From assembly GCA_913060875.1 (NCBI GenBank), contig CAJXSL010000005.1, positions 231,086 to 295,085 on the forward strand: a stretch of DNA of 64,000 nt, read 5' to 3'. The position numbers and the translations under genes are program-made. Source of the stretch: an uncultured Desulfobacteraceae bacterium. GTDB lineage: Bacteria; Desulfobacterota; Desulfobacteria; Desulfobacterales; UBA5852. Under the pieces are notes generated by a model. The model worked only from the letters and a program-made list of their open reading frames with translations, was not told the DNA's origin and did no database searches. This document shows, in pieces, positions 33,972 to 44,862 of the stretch. Position 1 is the stretch's first letter; the number at the start of each line of letters is the position of its first letter.

Positions 33972-34991
33972 CTATTCTCCTTCTTCGGCCTCTTCCTCAG
34001 GTGGTACAAAGCCTTCCAGTTTCATTCCCAGAGTGAGACCCATCTCCGACAAAACCTCTTTGATTTCATTCAGAGACTTGCGGCCGAAATTTTTCGTCTT
34101 CAGCATCTCAGCCTCGGTCTTGCTCACAAGTTGGTAGATCTTATGAATATCGGCATTCTTAAGACAATTGGCACTGCGAACGGAAAGCTCGAGTTCCTCG
34201 ACGCTGCGATACAGATTCTCATTGAATTCGGACGACTCCCCTTCACTGATATGACTTTCCGGAGAAGGTTCAACGGCTTCGTCGAAATTAATGAAAATCG
34301 TCATCTGCTCCTTAAGAATTTTCGCCGCATAGGCCATGGCATCCTCAGGTTTGACGCTGCCATCCGTCCAGATTTCCATGGTCAGCTTGTCATAATCCGT
34401 ACGCTGTCCAACCCGAGCATTGGTCACGACGTAATTGACGCGTTTGATCGGCGAAAAAACGGCATCGATCGGTATCGTTCCGAGCGAGGCGTCTTCATCC
34501 TTGTTTTGTTCGGATAGGGCATAGCCCTTGCCGACCTGCACGGTCATTTCCATATTGAGTTGGCCCTCAGGCGACAATGTCGCAATGTGCTGGCCAGGGT
34601 TCAACACCTCACAGCCCCCATCATCACTGACAATGTCGGCCGCTGTAACCGGACCTTCGGTCTTTTTGGCGATACGGATTACTCTTGGAGTGGCATCTTT
34701 GGTTTTAAATCGAATGGATTTGAGATTAAGGATAATCTCGGAAACATCTTCAAAAACACCGGGAATCACGCTAAATTCATGCATTACCGAGTCGAACTTG
34801 ACCGCCGTAATCGCCGCACCGTACAGGGAAGACAGAATGATACGCCGCAGCGAATTCCCAATCGTGATCCCAAACCCCCGCTCAAGCGGTTCGCAGACGA
34901 ATTTTCCGTAAGATCCGTCGCTGGTTACCTGGACCCTCTCCGGCGTTATCATTTGCTGCCAGTTCATGTACATTAGGTCTTTTGACGACAT
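33972..34991 (-). CDS. rpoA: RNA polymerase alpha subunit
   Basis: 339 residues. It dimerises to start RNA polymerase assembly. The N-terminal domain has '[33 protein letters not shown]'. The C-terminal domain has '[20 protein letters not shown]' and '[14 protein letters not shown]', which contact UP-element DNA and activators. The start at 34991 has GGAG 8 bases upstream; the open frame runs 11 codons further without a ribosome site. It lies between rpsD and rplQ as in most bacteria. Confidence 0.98.
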   Translation of the reverse strand: MSSKDLMYMNWQQMITPERVQVTSDGSYGKFVCEPLERGFGITIGNSLRRIILSSLYGAAITAVKFDSVMHEFSVIPGVFEDVSEIILNLKSIRFKTKDATPRVIRIAKKTEGPVTAADIVSDDGGCEVLNPGQHIATLSPEGQLNMEMTVQVGKGYALSEQNKDEDASLGTIPIDAVFSPIKRVNYVVTNARVGQRTDYDKLTMEIWTDGSVKPEDAMAYAAKILKEQMTIFINFDEAVEPSPESHISEGESSEFNENLYRSVEELELSVRSANCLKNADIHKIYQLVSKTEAEMLKTKNFGRKSLNEIKEVLSEMGLTLGMKLEGFVPPEEEAEEGE

Positions 34992-35099
34992 GTTGATTTC
35001 TCCAGATAGTTGGAAGGATAGCATGCGTTATCCGTTGACGATGGACTTCATAGTAAACCCCCAAATCCATCGTCCCGGATCGATCAGGTTAAGCAAACG

Positions 35100-35729
35100 C
35101 TATTTCGTGTAAAGCTCGACGATGAGTTGTTCCTGAATCGGCATTGTAAGATCTTCACGAACCGGCAATCCCTTCACGGTTCCCTTAAAAGCATCCTTTT
35201 CCAAATCGATCCACTGGGGGACGCCACGGCGCACTACGGCGTCCAAGGCATCACCGATGGTCTGGATCTTGCGGCTCTTTTCGCGCACTTCAATGACATC
35301 ACCCGGTTTAATGAGATAAGAAGGGATGTTAACCTTCCTGCCGTTCACCGTGAAATGGTTGTGGCGTACAAAATGTCGTCCCTGGGTTCGAGAGTTGACA
35401 AACCCCATTCGGTAAACCGAATTGTCCAACCTTCTTTCCAACAGAACCAGCAGATTGGTACCCGTAATCCCCTTTTGCCGATTAGCGCGTTGGAAAAACA
35501 GCCGAAACTGCTTTTCGGTCAGGCCGTACATACGTTTAACTTTTTGTTTCTCGCGCAGCTGAATGCCATAATCAGAAATTTTTCGACCGCGGCGTTCACC
35601 GTGCTGTCCGGGCGGATAGCCTCGGCGATCAAAAGCGCATTTATCGGAAAAGCATCGGTCTCCCTTGAGGAAGAGCTTCATGTTCTCTCGCCGGCACAGC
35701 CGACAAACGGAACCGGTATATCGTGCCAA
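35100..35729 (-). CDS. rpsD: 30S ribosomal protein S4, zinc-binding form
   Basis: 209 residues. It binds 16S rRNA early in small-subunit assembly. Cys9, Cys12, Cys26 and Cys31 form a complete zinc site with Thermus-like spacing; E. coli S4 lacks it. The S4 RNA-binding domain follows ('[27 protein letters not shown]'). Part of the alpha operon between rpsK and rpoA. Confidence 0.98.
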   Translation of the reverse strand: MARYTGSVCRLCRRENMKLFLKGDRCFSDKCAFDRRGYPPGQHGERRGRKISDYGIQLREKQKVKRMYGLTEKQFRLFFQRANRQKGITGTNLLVLLERRLDNSVYRMGFVNSRTQGRHFVRHNHFTVNGRKVNIPSYLIKPGDVIEVREKSRKIQTIGDALDAVVRRGVPQWIDLEKDAFKGTVKGLPVREDLTMPIQEQLIVELYTK

Positions 35730-35780
35730 GATATCCTCCTTTACGTCCCTCAGGACGGTAACCTTGCGTTACGTCTATTG

Positions 35781-36167
35781 CTATACTCTACGTCGTTTCG
35801 GGGGGCGACAGCCGTTATGCGGCACGGGTGTTACGTCTTTGATCATCGTAACGTTAAAGCCGGCCGCCTGGAGGGCGCGCAATGCGGATTCTCTGCCAGG
35901 CCCTGGGCCTTTCACATAGACTTCCACTGTTTTCATGCCATGTTCCTGAGCTTTCTTGGCTGCATCCTGCGCGGCAAGCTGCGCCGCAAAGGGGGTGCTT
36001 TTCCTGGATCCCTTGAAGCCCTGCAAACCAGCACTGGACCAGGCAACGGCATTTCCCATAGCGTCGGTAATCGTGATGATGGTATTATTGAACGTGGACT
36101 GAATATGGACGACGCCCGTCGAAATATTCTTTTTTACTTTTTTTTTGGTACGGGTTTTTCTAGGCAT
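35781..36167 (-). CDS. rpsK: 30S ribosomal protein S11
   Basis: 128 residues, the normal length. It forms part of the platform that holds mRNA at the E site. Signatures are '[18 protein letters not shown]' near 18-35, '[20 protein letters not shown]' near 44-63, and the C-terminal '[17 protein letters not shown]'. Lies 27 bases after rpsM in the alpha operon. Confidence 0.98.
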   Translation of the reverse strand: MPRKTRTKKKVKKNISTGVVHIQSTFNNTIITITDAMGNAVAWSSAGLQGFKGSRKSTPFAAQLAAQDAAKKAQEHGMKTVEVYVKGPGPGRESALRALQAAGFNVTMIKDVTPVPHNGCRPPKRRRV

Positions 36168-36194
36168 TTATTTTAATCCCTGTTGACTGGTACA

Positions 36195-36578
36195 TTACTT
36201 CTTCTTGGCTCCACCCTTCTTCTTGACGGCCGCACGCTTCGGCCCCTTGCGTGTCCGGGCATTCGTGCTGGTGCGTTGCCCATGAACCGGTAGGCCTTTG
36301 CGATGACGGAGACCACGATAGGCTCCGAGATCCATTAACCGTTTTATATTCATGGCGACTTCCGAACGAAGCTCACCCTCAACCCGGTACGTGTTATCAA
36401 TCATTTTACGGATATTGTTGACCTCGGTCTCGGTAAGCGCATCCGTCTTGGTATTCGGGTCGATATCCAGCTTTGCCAGTATTTCCTGGGAAGTTGTGCG
36501 TCCAATACCGTAAATATACGTCAGGCCGATTTCCACCCGCTTATTTTTTGGTAAATCTACGCCCGCAATTCGTGCCAA
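36195..36578 (-). CDS. rpsM: 30S ribosomal protein S13
   Basis: 127 residues. It sits in the head of the small subunit and contacts the 50S subunit and P-site tRNA. '[21 protein letters not shown]' at the start and '[20 protein letters not shown]' near 86-105 are typical; the tail is Lys-rich. Lies 13 bases after rpmJ. Confidence 0.98.
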   Translation of the reverse strand: MARIAGVDLPKNKRVEIGLTYIYGIGRTTSQEILAKLDIDPNTKTDALTETEVNNIRKMIDNTYRVEGELRSEVAMNIKRLMDLGAYRGLRHRKGLPVHGQRTSTNARTRKGPKRAAVKKKGGAKKK

Positions 36579-36591
36579 AGTTACTCCTCCT

Positions 36592-36705
36592 TCATCCCTG
36601 ACGTTGTTTATGCCGTTTGTTCTCGCAAATCACCCGAACAACACCTTTACGGCGGATGATCTTGCACTTACTGCACATTTTCTTTACGGATGCCCTGACT
36701 TTCAT
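36592..36705 (-). CDS. rpmJ: 50S ribosomal protein L36, zinc-binding form
   Basis: 37 residues: [10 protein letters not shown] start, with zinc ligands Cys11, Cys14, Cys27 and His32, then a basic tail. This is the standard zinc form. Too short for most gene finders but certain from the sequence and its place between infA and rpsM. Confidence 0.96.
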   Translation of the reverse strand: MKVRASVKKMCSKCKIIRRKGVVRVICENKRHKQRQG

Positions 36706-36782
36706 TATGTCCGCTCCTCATCATCGACCGATCTAATCGAATAGGCCGGGCGCTCGTTTTGACAGATCCCGACGGAATTTTC

Positions 36783-37001
36783 TCATTTCGACCGGTAAGT
36801 AATACGTCCTCTGCTCAAATCATATGGGGATAACTCAACTGTCACAGTGTCCCCAGGAAGAATTTTTATGAAATGCATACGCATTTTACCAGATATGTGG
36901 GCCAGAACCTTATGTCCATTTTCCAGTTCCACTTTAAACATTGCATTCGGCAGCGTTTCCAGAACAGTTCCTTCAACTTTTATCGCTTCCTCTTTCGCCA
37001 T
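36783..37001 (-). CDS. infA: translation initiation factor IF-1
   Basis: 72 residues, one S1/OB-fold domain ('[33 protein letters not shown]', ending '[11 protein letters not shown]'). It occupies the A site of the 30S subunit during initiation. It lies directly between secY and rpmJ; adk and map, often present here, are absent. Confidence 0.97.
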   Translation of the reverse strand: MAKEEAIKVEGTVLETLPNAMFKVELENGHKVLAHISGKMRMHFIKILPGDTVTVELSPYDLSRGRITYRSK

Positions 37002-37088
37002 GTCCGCCCTCGCTATCCGTTACCGCAGATTATCCAATTATCAGCCTCAATGATCATGAAGCACATCCTGTTGTTTTAGGGGCATTGA

Positions 37089-38381
37089 TTACCGGCTACG
37101 AACACTCGGTCCGGCCTTCTTGAGAAAACCTTCGTAATGCCGCGTCAACATATGCGATTCGATCTGAGCAATGGTATCGATGGAAACCCCAACGACGATC
37201 AACAAGGCCGTTCCGCCGAAATAAAACGGTACATCAAATTGGGTGATCAGCACGGACGGCAACACACAAACGACGGAAACGTAAATCGCCCCACCCAGGG
37301 TAATCCTTGTCAATACCTTGTCAATGTAATCCGCTGTCCGTTTCCCTGGTCGGATACCGGGTATGAACCCACCTTGTTTTTTCATGTTATCAGCGACGTC
37401 AACAACATTGAACGTGACGGCGGTATAGAAATAGCAGAAGAAAAAGATAAAGCCGATAAAGAGCAGTTCATACCATACATTGCCAGGCCGCAGCGCATCG
37501 GCGATGCTCTGCATTATCGGCACATCGATGAAACTGGCCACCGTCGCCGGAAACATAATAATGGATGATGCAAAAATCGGTGGGATAACCCCGGACTGAT
37601 TGATTTTCAGCGGCAAGTGGGTACTCTGTCCACCGTAGAGACGGCGTCCGACAACCCGTTTGGCATACTGCACCGGAATGCGCCGCTGACCTTGCTCGAC
37701 AAAAATAATAAAGGCGACCACAAGCGCCATGAAAACCAGCAGGATCAATACGAGGAAAATATTCATCGTGCCGGATCGCAGCAATTCAAGCGTTGCACCG
37801 ACGGCGGCGGGAGCCCGCGCCACGATACCCGCGAAAATGATGAGCGAAATACCGTTGCCAATTCCCCGCTCGGTAATTTGCTCTCCAAGCCACATGATAA
37901 AGGCCGTCCCTGCCGTCAGGGTAATGACCGTCAAAGGGATGAACATGGCCGCCGGGATGGCGTTGGCATTTCCTTGCACCAAACCATAGCTGATCCCAAA
38001 CCCCTGAATCAGGCTTAGAACAACGGTGCCATAGCGGGTGTATTGGGTAATCTTCTTGCGCCCCTGCTCACCCTCTTTAGACAGTCGTTCCAAATGCGGA
38101 ATGACGACCGTCAGTAATTGCAGGATGATCGAAGAACTAATGTAGGGCATGATTCCAAGAGCAAAAATCGAAAACCGCTCCAGAGCACCACCCGAAAAGA
38201 GGTCGACAATGCCAAGCACGCCGCGGAAACGATTGAAAATTTCCGCCAGGGCGGCACTGTCGATCCCCGGAACCGGCACATTGACGCCGATGCGGTAGAC
38301 CACCAGCAGCCCCAATGTAAAAAGAATGCGCTTCTTTAATTCGGGAATCTTGAATATGTTCTGGAACCCGCTACCAACCAT
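37089..38381 (-). CDS. secY: protein translocase channel subunit SecY
   Basis: 430 residues with ten hydrophobic helices, the usual topology. It forms the inner-membrane channel with SecE and SecG. '[24 protein letters not shown]' opens helix 1, '[24 protein letters not shown]' holds the plug and helix 2, and '[17 protein letters not shown]' is the conserved cytoplasmic loop. It starts directly after the rplO stop codon. Confidence 0.98.
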   Translation of the reverse strand: MVGSGFQNIFKIPELKKRILFTLGLLVVYRIGVNVPVPGIDSAALAEIFNRFRGVLGIVDLFSGGALERFSIFALGIMPYISSSIILQLLTVVIPHLERLSKEGEQGRKKITQYTRYGTVVLSLIQGFGISYGLVQGNANAIPAAMFIPLTVITLTAGTAFIMWLGEQITERGIGNGISLIIFAGIVARAPAAVGATLELLRSGTMNIFLVLILLVFMALVVAFIIFVEQGQRRIPVQYAKRVVGRRLYGGQSTHLPLKINQSGVIPPIFASSIIMFPATVASFIDVPIMQSIADALRPGNVWYELLFIGFIFFFCYFYTAVTFNVVDVADNMKKQGGFIPGIRPGKRTADYIDKVLTRITLGGAIYVSVVCVLPSVLITQFDVPFYFGGTALLIVVGVSIDTIAQIESHMLTRHYEGFLKKAGPSVRSR

Positions 38382-38822
38382 TTACACGACCTCGACTGTT
38401 CCGCCAGCGGCTGAAATTTTTTCCTGAGCGCTTTTGCTGATCGCATTTACCTTGATTTGAAGGGGGTAATCAATTTCACCCTGTCCCAGCAATTTTATAC
38501 CATCGTAAGCGCCTTTGATCAGGCCGATCTTGACGAGTTCAACTTCGTCAACGGTGCTACCGCTTTCAAATCGGGCCAAATCACGAATATTGATGATCGC
38601 GAAGTTTTTCTTGAAAATGTTGGTGAAACCACGTTTGGGCAGACGGCGATGAATCGGCATCTGGCCACCTTCATAACCCGGGCGGACACCTCCGCCGGAG
38701 CGTTGGCCATGCCCCTTGTTCCCACGACCGGCGGTTTTCCCCCACCCGGAAGCGACGCCTCGTCCCACTCTCTGGCGCGGTCGCTGCGATCCTTTTGCCG
38801 GCGAAAGTTCGTTGAGTTTCAT
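38382..38822 (-). CDS. rplO: 50S ribosomal protein L15
   Basis: 146 residues. The N-terminal Gly/Arg-rich arm ('RGVASGWGKTAGRGNKGHGQRSGGGVRPGYEGGQMP') runs into the 50S core, and a globular domain follows. Its start overlaps the rpmD stop by one base (TAATG), and secY starts right after it. Confidence 0.98.
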   Translation of the reverse strand: MKLNELSPAKGSQRPRQRVGRGVASGWGKTAGRGNKGHGQRSGGGVRPGYEGGQMPIHRRLPKRGFTNIFKKNFAIINIRDLARFESGSTVDEVELVKIGLIKGAYDGIKLLGQGEIDYPLQIKVNAISKSAQEKISAAGGTVEVV

Positions 38823-39007
38823 TACTTGCTCTCCTCAGTCCTAACCAGATGAGATACTTTGTGCACCATGCCACGGATCTCAGGCGTATCCACCAGTTCG
38901 ACCGTTTTGTTCATCTTCGTAAGCCCCATGCCGCGCAGAACTTTACGGTGCTTTTCAGGTCTGCCGACCATGCTTTTCACGAGCGTAATCTTGAGTTTCT
39001 CTGCCAT
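38822..39007 (-). CDS. rpmD: 50S ribosomal protein L30
   Basis: 61 residues: 'MAEKLKITLVKSMVGRPEKH' start and 'LGLTKMNKTVELVD'-like middle ('MGLTKMNKTVELVDTP'). The open frame extends 18 codons upstream, but the family start is the ATG at 39007. It lies between rpsE and rplO. Confidence 0.97.
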   Translation of the reverse strand: MAEKLKITLVKSMVGRPEKHRKVLRGMGLTKMNKTVELVDTPEIRGMVHKVSHLVRTEESK

Positions 39008-39023
39008 GGATCGTTTTCCCCCA

Positions 39024-39518
39024 CTACAGTTCGTCAATACTCTTACCGCGCCGCGCGGCAACCTCTTGACGGCTTTCTAACATTTCAAGCCCGGCCAGCG
39101 TCGCTTTGACAACGTTATGCGGGTTGTGTGAGCCCATGCACTTCGTTAGAATATTTTGAATGCCGACAGCTTCCAAAACAGCACGCACGGCCCCACCGGC
39201 AATGACGCCGGTTCCCTGGGAGGCAGGTTTCAAAAGCACCCGTCCGGCACCAAATCTTCCGATGACTTCATAGGGAATGGTGCCATCAACAAGCGGGACT
39301 TGAATCATGCTTTTTTTGGCCTTTTCAACGCCTTTACGGATCGCTTCGGGTACTTCACCGGCCTTGCCTAGACCGAACCCAACAGATCCCTGCCCGTCAC
39401 CGACGACGACAATAGCGCTAAAACTGAAGCGCCGGCCACCCTTGACAACCTTGGCGACCCGGTTGATGTGGACGACTTTATCAATAAATTGATTTTCAGC
39501 TGTATCTTGTTTGAACAA
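39024..39518 (-). CDS. rpsE: 30S ribosomal protein S5
   Basis: 164 residues. It acts in decoding accuracy and mRNA unwinding at the entry site. The dsRNA-binding-like part has '[34 protein letters not shown]', followed by the '[24 protein letters not shown]' domain. Spc operon, between rplR and rpmD. Confidence 0.98.
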   Translation of the reverse strand: MFKQDTAENQFIDKVVHINRVAKVVKGGRRFSFSAIVVVGDGQGSVGFGLGKAGEVPEAIRKGVEKAKKSMIQVPLVDGTIPYEVIGRFGAGRVLLKPASQGTGVIAGGAVRAVLEAVGIQNILTKCMGSHNPHNVVKATLAGLEMLESRQEVAARRGKSIDEL

Positions 39519-39549
39519 AGGACTGCCTCCTTCACAGCGGTTTTAAGGG

Positions 39550-39918
39550 CTAGAACTCAAGCCCGGATTCTCTAGCACCCTCCGAAACGGCTTTCACACG
39601 CCCATGATAAAGAAATCCGTTTCGGTCAAAAACCACCTTTTTGATTCCTTTTTCCTGAGCCCGTTCGGCAACCTGTTTTCCAATGAAGGTAGCAAGAGCA
39701 ACCTTGCTTTCAAAAGTATCTTTCTGCCTGACTTCGGATTCCGTGCTGGAGGCGGAAACCAATGTCTGGCCGCGTGTATCATCGATAATCTGCGCATATA
39801 TGTGTTTAGCGCTTCGAAATACGCAAAGTCGCGGTTGCCCAGAAGTGCCTTTGATGCGTTTACGGATACGCCGTCGACGCTTGATTCGTGCCAATCTTTT
39901 CGGTTCTGTCGCACCCAT
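39550..39918 (-). CDS. rplR: 50S ribosomal protein L18
   Basis: 122 residues. It binds 5S rRNA. Basic N-terminus ('[37 protein letters not shown]') and the C-terminal '[26 protein letters not shown]' are diagnostic. Between rplF and rpsE. Confidence 0.98.
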   Translation of the reverse strand: MGATEPKRLARIKRRRRIRKRIKGTSGQPRLCVFRSAKHIYAQIIDDTRGQTLVSASSTESEVRQKDTFESKVALATFIGKQVAERAQEKGIKKVVFDRNGFLYHGRVKAVSEGARESGLEF

Positions 39919-40000
39919 TTCTTCAATCCTTATTAAAATGTGCGGGGAAAAAAGATCTCTCGTCCGCCTTGGAAATCAGCAGCGAGTCCCTATCGCACGC

Positions 40001-40540
40001 TTACTTGGTTCCGGTTTTGCCGGCCTTCCGAATGATTCGCTCTTCAGCGTATTTGATCCCCTTACCCTTGTAGGGCTCGGGGGGCCGCAGTTTTCGAATC
40101 GACGCCGCCGTTTGCCCCAGGACTTCCTTATCGATACTCTCCAGCTTGATGATCGTGTTTTTGTCGACACTCGCCGAAACACTCTTGGGCAGCTCGAAAT
40201 TGACCGGATTGCTAAAGCCCAAATTGAGCACCAAGGTACTGCCCTTAACTTCGGCCCGATAGCCAATGCCGTTGATTTCCAGCACGCGTTCGAAACCCTT
40301 ATCGACACCGGTGACCATGTTGTCGACCAGACTACGCGTCAGGCCTTGCAGGGCAATGTTTTTCTTAGTGTCAGTTTTTGCCAGAACCTTAATGTTGTTA
40401 TCGGCTATTTCCAAATCCACGGCATCATGGATCGTCCGCGAGAGAGTTCCTTTACCGCCCTTGACGGTGACAAACCGGTCTTTAAGGGTAATCTGTACTT
40501 TCTCGGGAATCGAAATCGGTTTTTTACCAACTCGAGACAT
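40001..40540 (-). CDS. rplF: 50S ribosomal protein L6
   Basis: 179 residues with the two repeated L6 domains. 'MSRVGKKPISIPEKVQI' is the family start, with ATG at 40540; an in-frame ATG seven codons upstream is not used. The C-terminal 'LRPPEPYKGKGIKYAEERIIRKAGK' binds near the factor site and helix 97 of 23S rRNA. Confidence 0.98.
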   Translation of the reverse strand: MSRVGKKPISIPEKVQITLKDRFVTVKGGKGTLSRTIHDAVDLEIADNNIKVLAKTDTKKNIALQGLTRSLVDNMVTGVDKGFERVLEINGIGYRAEVKGSTLVLNLGFSNPVNFELPKSVSASVDKNTIIKLESIDKEVLGQTAASIRKLRPPEPYKGKGIKYAEERIIRKAGKTGTK

Positions 40541-40554
40541 CGTCGCACCCCTTG

Positions 40555-40953
40555 TTACCAAATATTACAGAGGATTTCGCCTCCGACGTTTTCCTGCCGG
40601 GCCCTCTTGTCTGTCATAACGCCTCTTGAGGTCGACAGAATGGAGATCCCCATACCGTTGTAAACCGGCTTAATATCCTTACTCTTCGTATAGACTCGGC
40701 GACTGGGCTTACTCACACGTTCAAGCCCGTAAATTGTTGCTTTCTGGCCTTGTCCATATTTGAGATAAATCCGCAGAATGCCCTGTTTGCCGTCTTGAAT
40801 GAACTTGAAATTCTTAATGTACCCCTCGTCCTTCAAAACCCTGGCCAACTCCGTTTTCAGCTTGGATGCGGGAACATCAGTGCTGTTGAATTTGGCCTTA
40901 ACGGCATTCCTGATTCGGGTTAACATATCCGCAATGGGATCGCTTATCGCCAT
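40555..40953 (-). CDS. rpsH: 30S ribosomal protein S8
   Basis: 132 residues. Central-domain 16S rRNA binder. 'MAISDPIADMLTRIRNAVKAKF' is the family start; the C-terminus 'GISILSTSRGVMTDKRARQENVGGEILCNIW' is diagnostic. The frame is open about 47 codons upstream into rpsN, which is not coding for S8. In E. coli S8 represses the spc operon; whether this holds here was not tested. Confidence 0.98.
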   Translation of the reverse strand: MAISDPIADMLTRIRNAVKAKFNSTDVPASKLKTELARVLKDEGYIKNFKFIQDGKQGILRIYLKYGQGQKATIYGLERVSKPSRRVYTKSKDIKPVYNGMGISILSTSRGVMTDKRARQENVGGEILCNIW

Positions 40954-41017
40954 TTTTGATCTCCGTTTATCTCTACCTGTAGTCCAAATGGATCCGTTGA
41001 ATCGTTCAATCCACTTT

Positions 41018-41203
41018 TTACCAGCTGGATTTGGTGACACCCGGGAGTTTGCCCTGGGAAGCCATATCCCGGAAACAAATTCGACAAATCCCAAATTTTC
41101 TCATAAAGGCTCTTGGTCGACCGCACACTGGGCAACGATTGTATGCACGCACGCTGAACTTGGGTTTTCGCGCAGCCTTCATTCTAAGCGATGTTTTAGC
41201 CAA
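41018..41203 (-). CDS. rpsN: 30S ribosomal protein S14, short zinc-binding form
   Basis: 61 residues, the zinc (C+) type. Zinc ligands are Cys24, Cys27, Cys40 and Cys43 (CPVCG and CRICF). The C-terminal '[15 protein letters not shown]' is standard. It lies between rplE and rpsH in the spc operon. Confidence 0.98.
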   Translation of the reverse strand: MAKTSLRMKAARKPKFSVRAYNRCPVCGRPRAFMRKFGICRICFRDMASQGKLPGVTKSSW

Positions 41204-41253
41204 CTTGTCCTCCTTGTGGACAGGATTCTAATCATCAACCATCCGACTGGATG

Positions 41254-41793
41254 TTAGTTGCGGAACGGCATCCCCATGAGCTTCAACAGCAGTTTGCCTT
41301 CTTCGTCCGTCTCGGCTGACGTAACAATGGTGATGTTCAACCCTTTGATCTTGTCAATTTTGTCATAATCGATTTCCGGGAATATGAGCTGCTCCTTGAT
41401 ACCCAAGGAATAATTCCCCCGTCCATCAAAAGCCTTTCCGGATATGCCCCGGAAATCGCGTACACGGGGCAGGGCGATATTGACCAGCTTGGAAAAGAAA
41501 TCGTACATTTTCTCACGCCGGACCGTCACCATGCAGCCGATGGGCATGCCTTCGCGCAGTTTAAAAGCGGCTATCGACCGTTTGGCACGCGTAATTACCG
41601 GCTTTTGGCCGGAAATGGCCTTGAGTTCTTCAACAGCCGAATCCAGGATTTTGATATTTTGAATCGCCTCTCCCAGCCCCATGTTGAGCACAATCTTCTT
41701 GAGCTTCGGTACCTGCATGGCGTTTTTATAGCCAAAGGTTTCCGTCAGCTTGGGTGCGACCTCTTCTTCGTAAAACTGCTTCAGTTGAGCCAT
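41254..41793 (-). CDS. rplE: 50S ribosomal protein L5
   Basis: 179 residues. It binds 5S rRNA and contacts the P-site tRNA. '[43 protein letters not shown]' and '[28 protein letters not shown]'-type stretches are present (here MVTVR). Start at 41793 by family; the frame opens 7 codons earlier. Confidence 0.98.
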   Translation of the reverse strand: MAQLKQFYEEEVAPKLTETFGYKNAMQVPKLKKIVLNMGLGEAIQNIKILDSAVEELKAISGQKPVITRAKRSIAAFKLREGMPIGCMVTVRREKMYDFFSKLVNIALPRVRDFRGISGKAFDGRGNYSLGIKEQLIFPEIDYDKIDKIKGLNITIVTSAETDEEGKLLLKLMGMPFRN

Positions 41794-41816
41794 CTTACTC
41801 CTCCAGCAACCCATCT

Positions 41817-42146
41817 CTAGCTGTCAATGAGTTCCTCACATTTATTGCAGAAGCGTACTTTTTTGCCATCTTCCAGTCGCTTCATGGTAATGCGCACAGG
41901 CTTCATGCATTTATTGCACATCAGCATGACATTCGACCAGTTGATCGGTGCTTCACTTTCGATGATTCCGCCCTGCCGATTGGCGGCGGAAGGTCGCTGG
42001 TGTCGCTTTACGATATTGATGTTCTCAACCAGAACATTTTCTTTTTTCCGGTTAATTTTAAGAACCTTGCCGATCTTACCGTTGTCCTTACCGGCAATCA
42101 CCTTGACCTTATCGTCTTTCTTCAAATGACATTTAGTCTTGACCAT
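41817..42146 (-). CDS. rplX: 50S ribosomal protein L24
   Basis: 109 residues. The KOW motif region '[37 protein letters not shown]' starts large-subunit assembly on 23S rRNA. The C-terminal part holds two CxxC pairs (CNKC and CNKC), a possible zinc ribbon, found in many but not all L24 proteins. Confidence 0.98.
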   Translation of the reverse strand: MVKTKCHLKKDDKVKVIAGKDNGKIGKVLKINRKKENVLVENINIVKRHQRPSAANRQGGIIESEAPINWSNVMLMCNKCMKPVRITMKRLEDGKKVRFCNKCEELIDS

Positions 42147-42176
42147 GGGTCTCGCTCTCCACAGGGGCAGAATCTC

Positions 42177-42545
42177 TTATAAAACTTCAGGCGCCAAGGA
42201 TACGATTTTCATGAACCCTCTGCTGCGCAGTTCACGGGCAACCGGCCCAAATATACGGGTGCCGACGGGTTCGCGACTGGCATTCACCAGCACCGCCGAA
42301 TTGTCATCGAACCGGATGTAGGATCCATCAACCCGCCGGATTTCCTTTTTTGTACGCACCACGACAGCCTTGAGCACATCGCCTTTCTTGACCTTGGCGT
42401 TGGGAATCGCTTCCTTTACGGAAACAACGATTATATCTCCGACGCTGGCATACCGTCTTCGGGATCCGCCGAGGACTTTGATGCAATATAGCTTTTTCGC
42501 TCCGGAATTGTCTGCGACTGTTAGCTTTGTTTCTGCCTGAATCAT
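42177..42545 (-). CDS. rplN: 50S ribosomal protein L14
   Basis: 122 residues, the normal length. '[46 protein letters not shown]' and '[24 protein letters not shown]' are diagnostic. It forms intersubunit bridges with helix 44 of 16S rRNA. First gene of the spc group, directly after rpsQ. Confidence 0.98.
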   Translation of the reverse strand: MIQAETKLTVADNSGAKKLYCIKVLGGSRRRYASVGDIIVVSVKEAIPNAKVKKGDVLKAVVVRTKKEIRRVDGSYIRFDDNSAVLVNASREPVGTRIFGPVARELRSRGFMKIVSLAPEVL

Positions 42546-42564
42546 TGTCGATTATCCTTTACAA

Positions 42565-42825
42565 TCAAACCGCCTTCTCGATGATTTTGCTGACCCGCCA
42601 CTTTTTTGTTTTGCTGAGGGGGCGGGATTCGGTAATCATCACCTTATCGCCGACCTGGCAACTGTTGGATTCGTCGTGGGCGGAAAACTTAGCTCTTCTC
42701 CGAATATACTTATGATAGAGACGGTGCTTGACGAGTCGTTCAACCACGACAACCACAGTTTTTTCCATTTTATCGCTGACAACCGTCCCAACCACTTGTT
42801 TTTTGATGCTTCGATTTTTCATCAT
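42565..42825 (-). CDS. rpsQ: 30S ribosomal protein S17
   Basis: 86 residues, OB-fold primary 16S rRNA binder. 'RSIKKQVVGTVVSDKMEKTVVVVVERLVKHRLYHKYIRR' and 'GDKVMITESRPLSKTKKWRV' are diagnostic. Two adjacent ATGs are possible starts. It begins 5 bases after rpmC. Confidence 0.97.
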   Translation of the reverse strand: MMKNRSIKKQVVGTVVSDKMEKTVVVVVERLVKHRLYHKYIRRRAKFSAHDESNSCQVGDKVMITESRPLSKTKKWRVSKIIEKAV

Positions 42826-42830
42826 CGCTA

Positions 42831-43043
42831 TTATGATTCACTTGTAGGGTTAGGGGTTAATTCCATCTCACGAATGATGGTCTTTATGCGGGCGATATCC
42901 CGCTTGGCCTGCTTTAGTTTCTGCGGATTTTCCAGTTGTCCGCTTTCATGCTGGAACCGCAGATTAAAAAAAGCTTCCTGCATTTCAACAAGCCGCTGAA
43001 CCCTTTCATCCGGGCTCATATCCCTGATTTCGTTGGACTTCAT
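42831..43043 (-). CDS. rpmC: 50S ribosomal protein L29
   Basis: 70 residues, a helical hairpin near the peptide exit site. '[59 protein letters not shown]' matches the family along its length. It overlaps rplP by 4 bases (ATGA). Confidence 0.97.
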   Translation of the reverse strand: MKSNEIRDMSPDERVQRLVEMQEAFFNLRFQHESGQLENPQKLKQAKRDIARIKTIIREMELTPNPTSES

Positions 43044-43456
43044 GACAGTTCACTCCTCTCAACAAAACGGGTCTTGACACTGAGCTTGTGCGAAGCCAAC
43101 CGCAGGGCCTCCATGGCCATTTCACGGGAAACGCCTTGCATTTCATACAGTATCCGACCGGGTTTTATAACCGCGACCCAGCCTTCCGGGGATCCCTTTC
43201 CCTTGCCCATTCGAACTTCAGCCGGTTTCTTGGTAAACGGCTTGTCAGGAAAAATCCGGATCCACATTTTCCCGCCCCTCTTTACGTGGCGGGTCATTGC
43301 AATACGAGCGGCCTCAATCTGCTTGGAACTTACCTTGCCACACTCAACGGCTTGCAGACCATACTCACCAAAAGCAAGGCTCGAACCGCGGCGGGCAACG
43401 CCACGCATCCTGCCTGTCTGCTGTTTTCGGAATTTAACCTTTTTGGGACTCAGCAT
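43040..43456 (-). CDS. rplP: 50S ribosomal protein L16
   Basis: 138 residues. It organises the A-site tRNA region of the 50S subunit. '[19 protein letters not shown]' start, '[50 protein letters not shown]' and '[20 protein letters not shown]' are diagnostic. Overlaps rpmC by 4 bases. Confidence 0.98.
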   Translation of the reverse strand: MLSPKKVKFRKQQTGRMRGVARRGSSLAFGEYGLQAVECGKVSSKQIEAARIAMTRHVKRGGKMWIRIFPDKPFTKKPAEVRMGKGKGSPEGWVAVIKPGRILYEMQGVSREMAMEALRLASHKLSVKTRFVERSELS

Positions 43457-43474
43457 GTCCGCTTCTCCTATCGC

Positions 43475-44128
43475 TTAGTGGCTGCCTTGGGCAACCGCAT
43501 CCTTCTTCAATATTTCGCCTTTGAAGATAAAAACCTTTATTCCGATGATACCGTATGTCGTCCTGGCTTCAGCAAACCCATAATCAATATCAGCCCGCAA
43601 CGTATGCAACGGTACCCGTCCCTCACGGTACCATTCGGCCCGTGCCATTTCGGCACCACCCAGACGACCGCCCGCCGCAATTTTGATACCCTGGGCACCA
43701 AATCGCATAGCTGAGGTAACCGCGCGTTTCATGGCTCTACGAAAGGCGACCCGCCGCTCGATCTGCATCGCCACATTCTCAGCCACCAACTGTGCGTTGA
43801 TTTCGGGTTTACGGACTTCCTGGATATCAATCAGCACTTCATGGGAGGTCAGCTTTTCGACAGCGGTTTTCAATTGAGAAATTTCAGAACCTTTTTTGCC
43901 GATAACAATACCCGGCCGTGAGGTATAGATACGCAACCGAATTCGCTTGGAGGATCGTTCAATCTCAATTCTGGAAACACCGGCGTGGTATAGCTTCTTT
44001 TTGACGAAGCGACGAATCTTATGATCTTCCAGGATATAATCTGCGTACTGCTTACCAGCGTACCAGCGAGATTCCCAGGTTTTCACAATACCCAATCTCA
44101 ACCCGATGGGATTTACTTTCTGACCCAA
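43475..44128 (-). CDS. rpsC: 30S ribosomal protein S3
   Basis: 217 residues. It guards mRNA entry with helicase function. '[26 protein letters not shown]' start, the KH domain with GKKGSEI ('[18 protein letters not shown]') near 73-90, and the C-terminal '[31 protein letters not shown]' are all present. Confidence 0.98.
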   Translation of the reverse strand: MGQKVNPIGLRLGIVKTWESRWYAGKQYADYILEDHKIRRFVKKKLYHAGVSRIEIERSSKRIRLRIYTSRPGIVIGKKGSEISQLKTAVEKLTSHEVLIDIQEVRKPEINAQLVAENVAMQIERRVAFRRAMKRAVTSAMRFGAQGIKIAAGGRLGGAEMARAEWYREGRVPLHTLRADIDYGFAEARTTYGIIGIKVFIFKGEILKKDAVAQGSH

Positions 44129-44145
44129 GACCGTACCTCCTCTTT

Positions 44146-44484
44146 TTAAGCCGATTCCTCGGCCAAAATCACCGTAATATGGCTGGTTCTCTTTAAAATT
44201 CTGGTGCCACGCCCGCGTGCCCGAGCCCGGAAACGCTTCAAAGTTGGACCGCCGTCGACGATAACATTTCTAATAATCAGAGTATCGACATCTATTTCCG
44301 GATTCTGATCCGCATTGGCAACTGCCGATTGGACAAGCTTTTCGAGCATGCCCGCAGCCTTCTGAGGCATGAATTTGAGTATCTCGATGCCTTTTTCCAC
44401 AGGTTTGCCTTTTACCGCCCCCGATAGTTTCCGAACTTTGCTGGGCGAAATTCGCATATATTTTGCAACCGCTCTAACCTCCAT
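44146..44484 (-). CDS. rplV: 50S ribosomal protein L22
   Basis: 112 residues. Its loop lines the peptide exit tunnel. '[25 protein letters not shown]' and '[28 protein letters not shown]' are diagnostic. The ATG at 44484 is preferred over the ATG three codons upstream, because AAGGG touches the first ATG but lies 9 bases before the second. Confidence 0.97.
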   Translation of the reverse strand: MEVRAVAKYMRISPSKVRKLSGAVKGKPVEKGIEILKFMPQKAAGMLEKLVQSAVANADQNPEIDVDTLIIRNVIVDGGPTLKRFRARARGRGTRILKRTSHITVILAEESA

Positions 44485-44507
44485 TGCAGCCATCCCTTTT
44501 CTTAAAA

Positions 44508-44789
44508 TTACTTCTTAAGTTTAGATTTTTTATCGCCGGCGTGGCCATAAAAAGTCCGGGTCGGAGAAAACTCGCCCAGCTTATGCCCAACCATATTTTC
44601 CGACACGAAAACGGGAATGAACTTGCGTCCATTGTGGACTGCCAGTGTAAGCCCGACCATTTCGGGAATGATGGTTGAACGCCGGGACCAAGTTTTTATG
44701 ACGCGCGCATTGCGTGTTTCCTGTGCCTGCAGCACTTTCTTCATCAATTTGTCGTCAATAAATGGGCCTTTTTTCAACGAACGTGGCAT
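44508..44789 (-). CDS. rpsS: 30S ribosomal protein S19
   Basis: 93 residues. It is in the head of the 30S subunit, paired with S13. '[19 protein letters not shown]' start and '[55 protein letters not shown]' are diagnostic. Between rplB and rplV. Confidence 0.98.
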   Translation of the reverse strand: MPRSLKKGPFIDDKLMKKVLQAQETRNARVIKTWSRRSTIIPEMVGLTLAVHNGRKFIPVFVSENMVGHKLGEFSPTRTFYGHAGDKKSKLKK

Positions 44790-44862
44790 AATTTCTCCTG
44801 ATACTTCTTTTGCGAACAGAGCGTCGCTCTTCGCTTATCCCCCAGAATGCCTTTACGGCAGT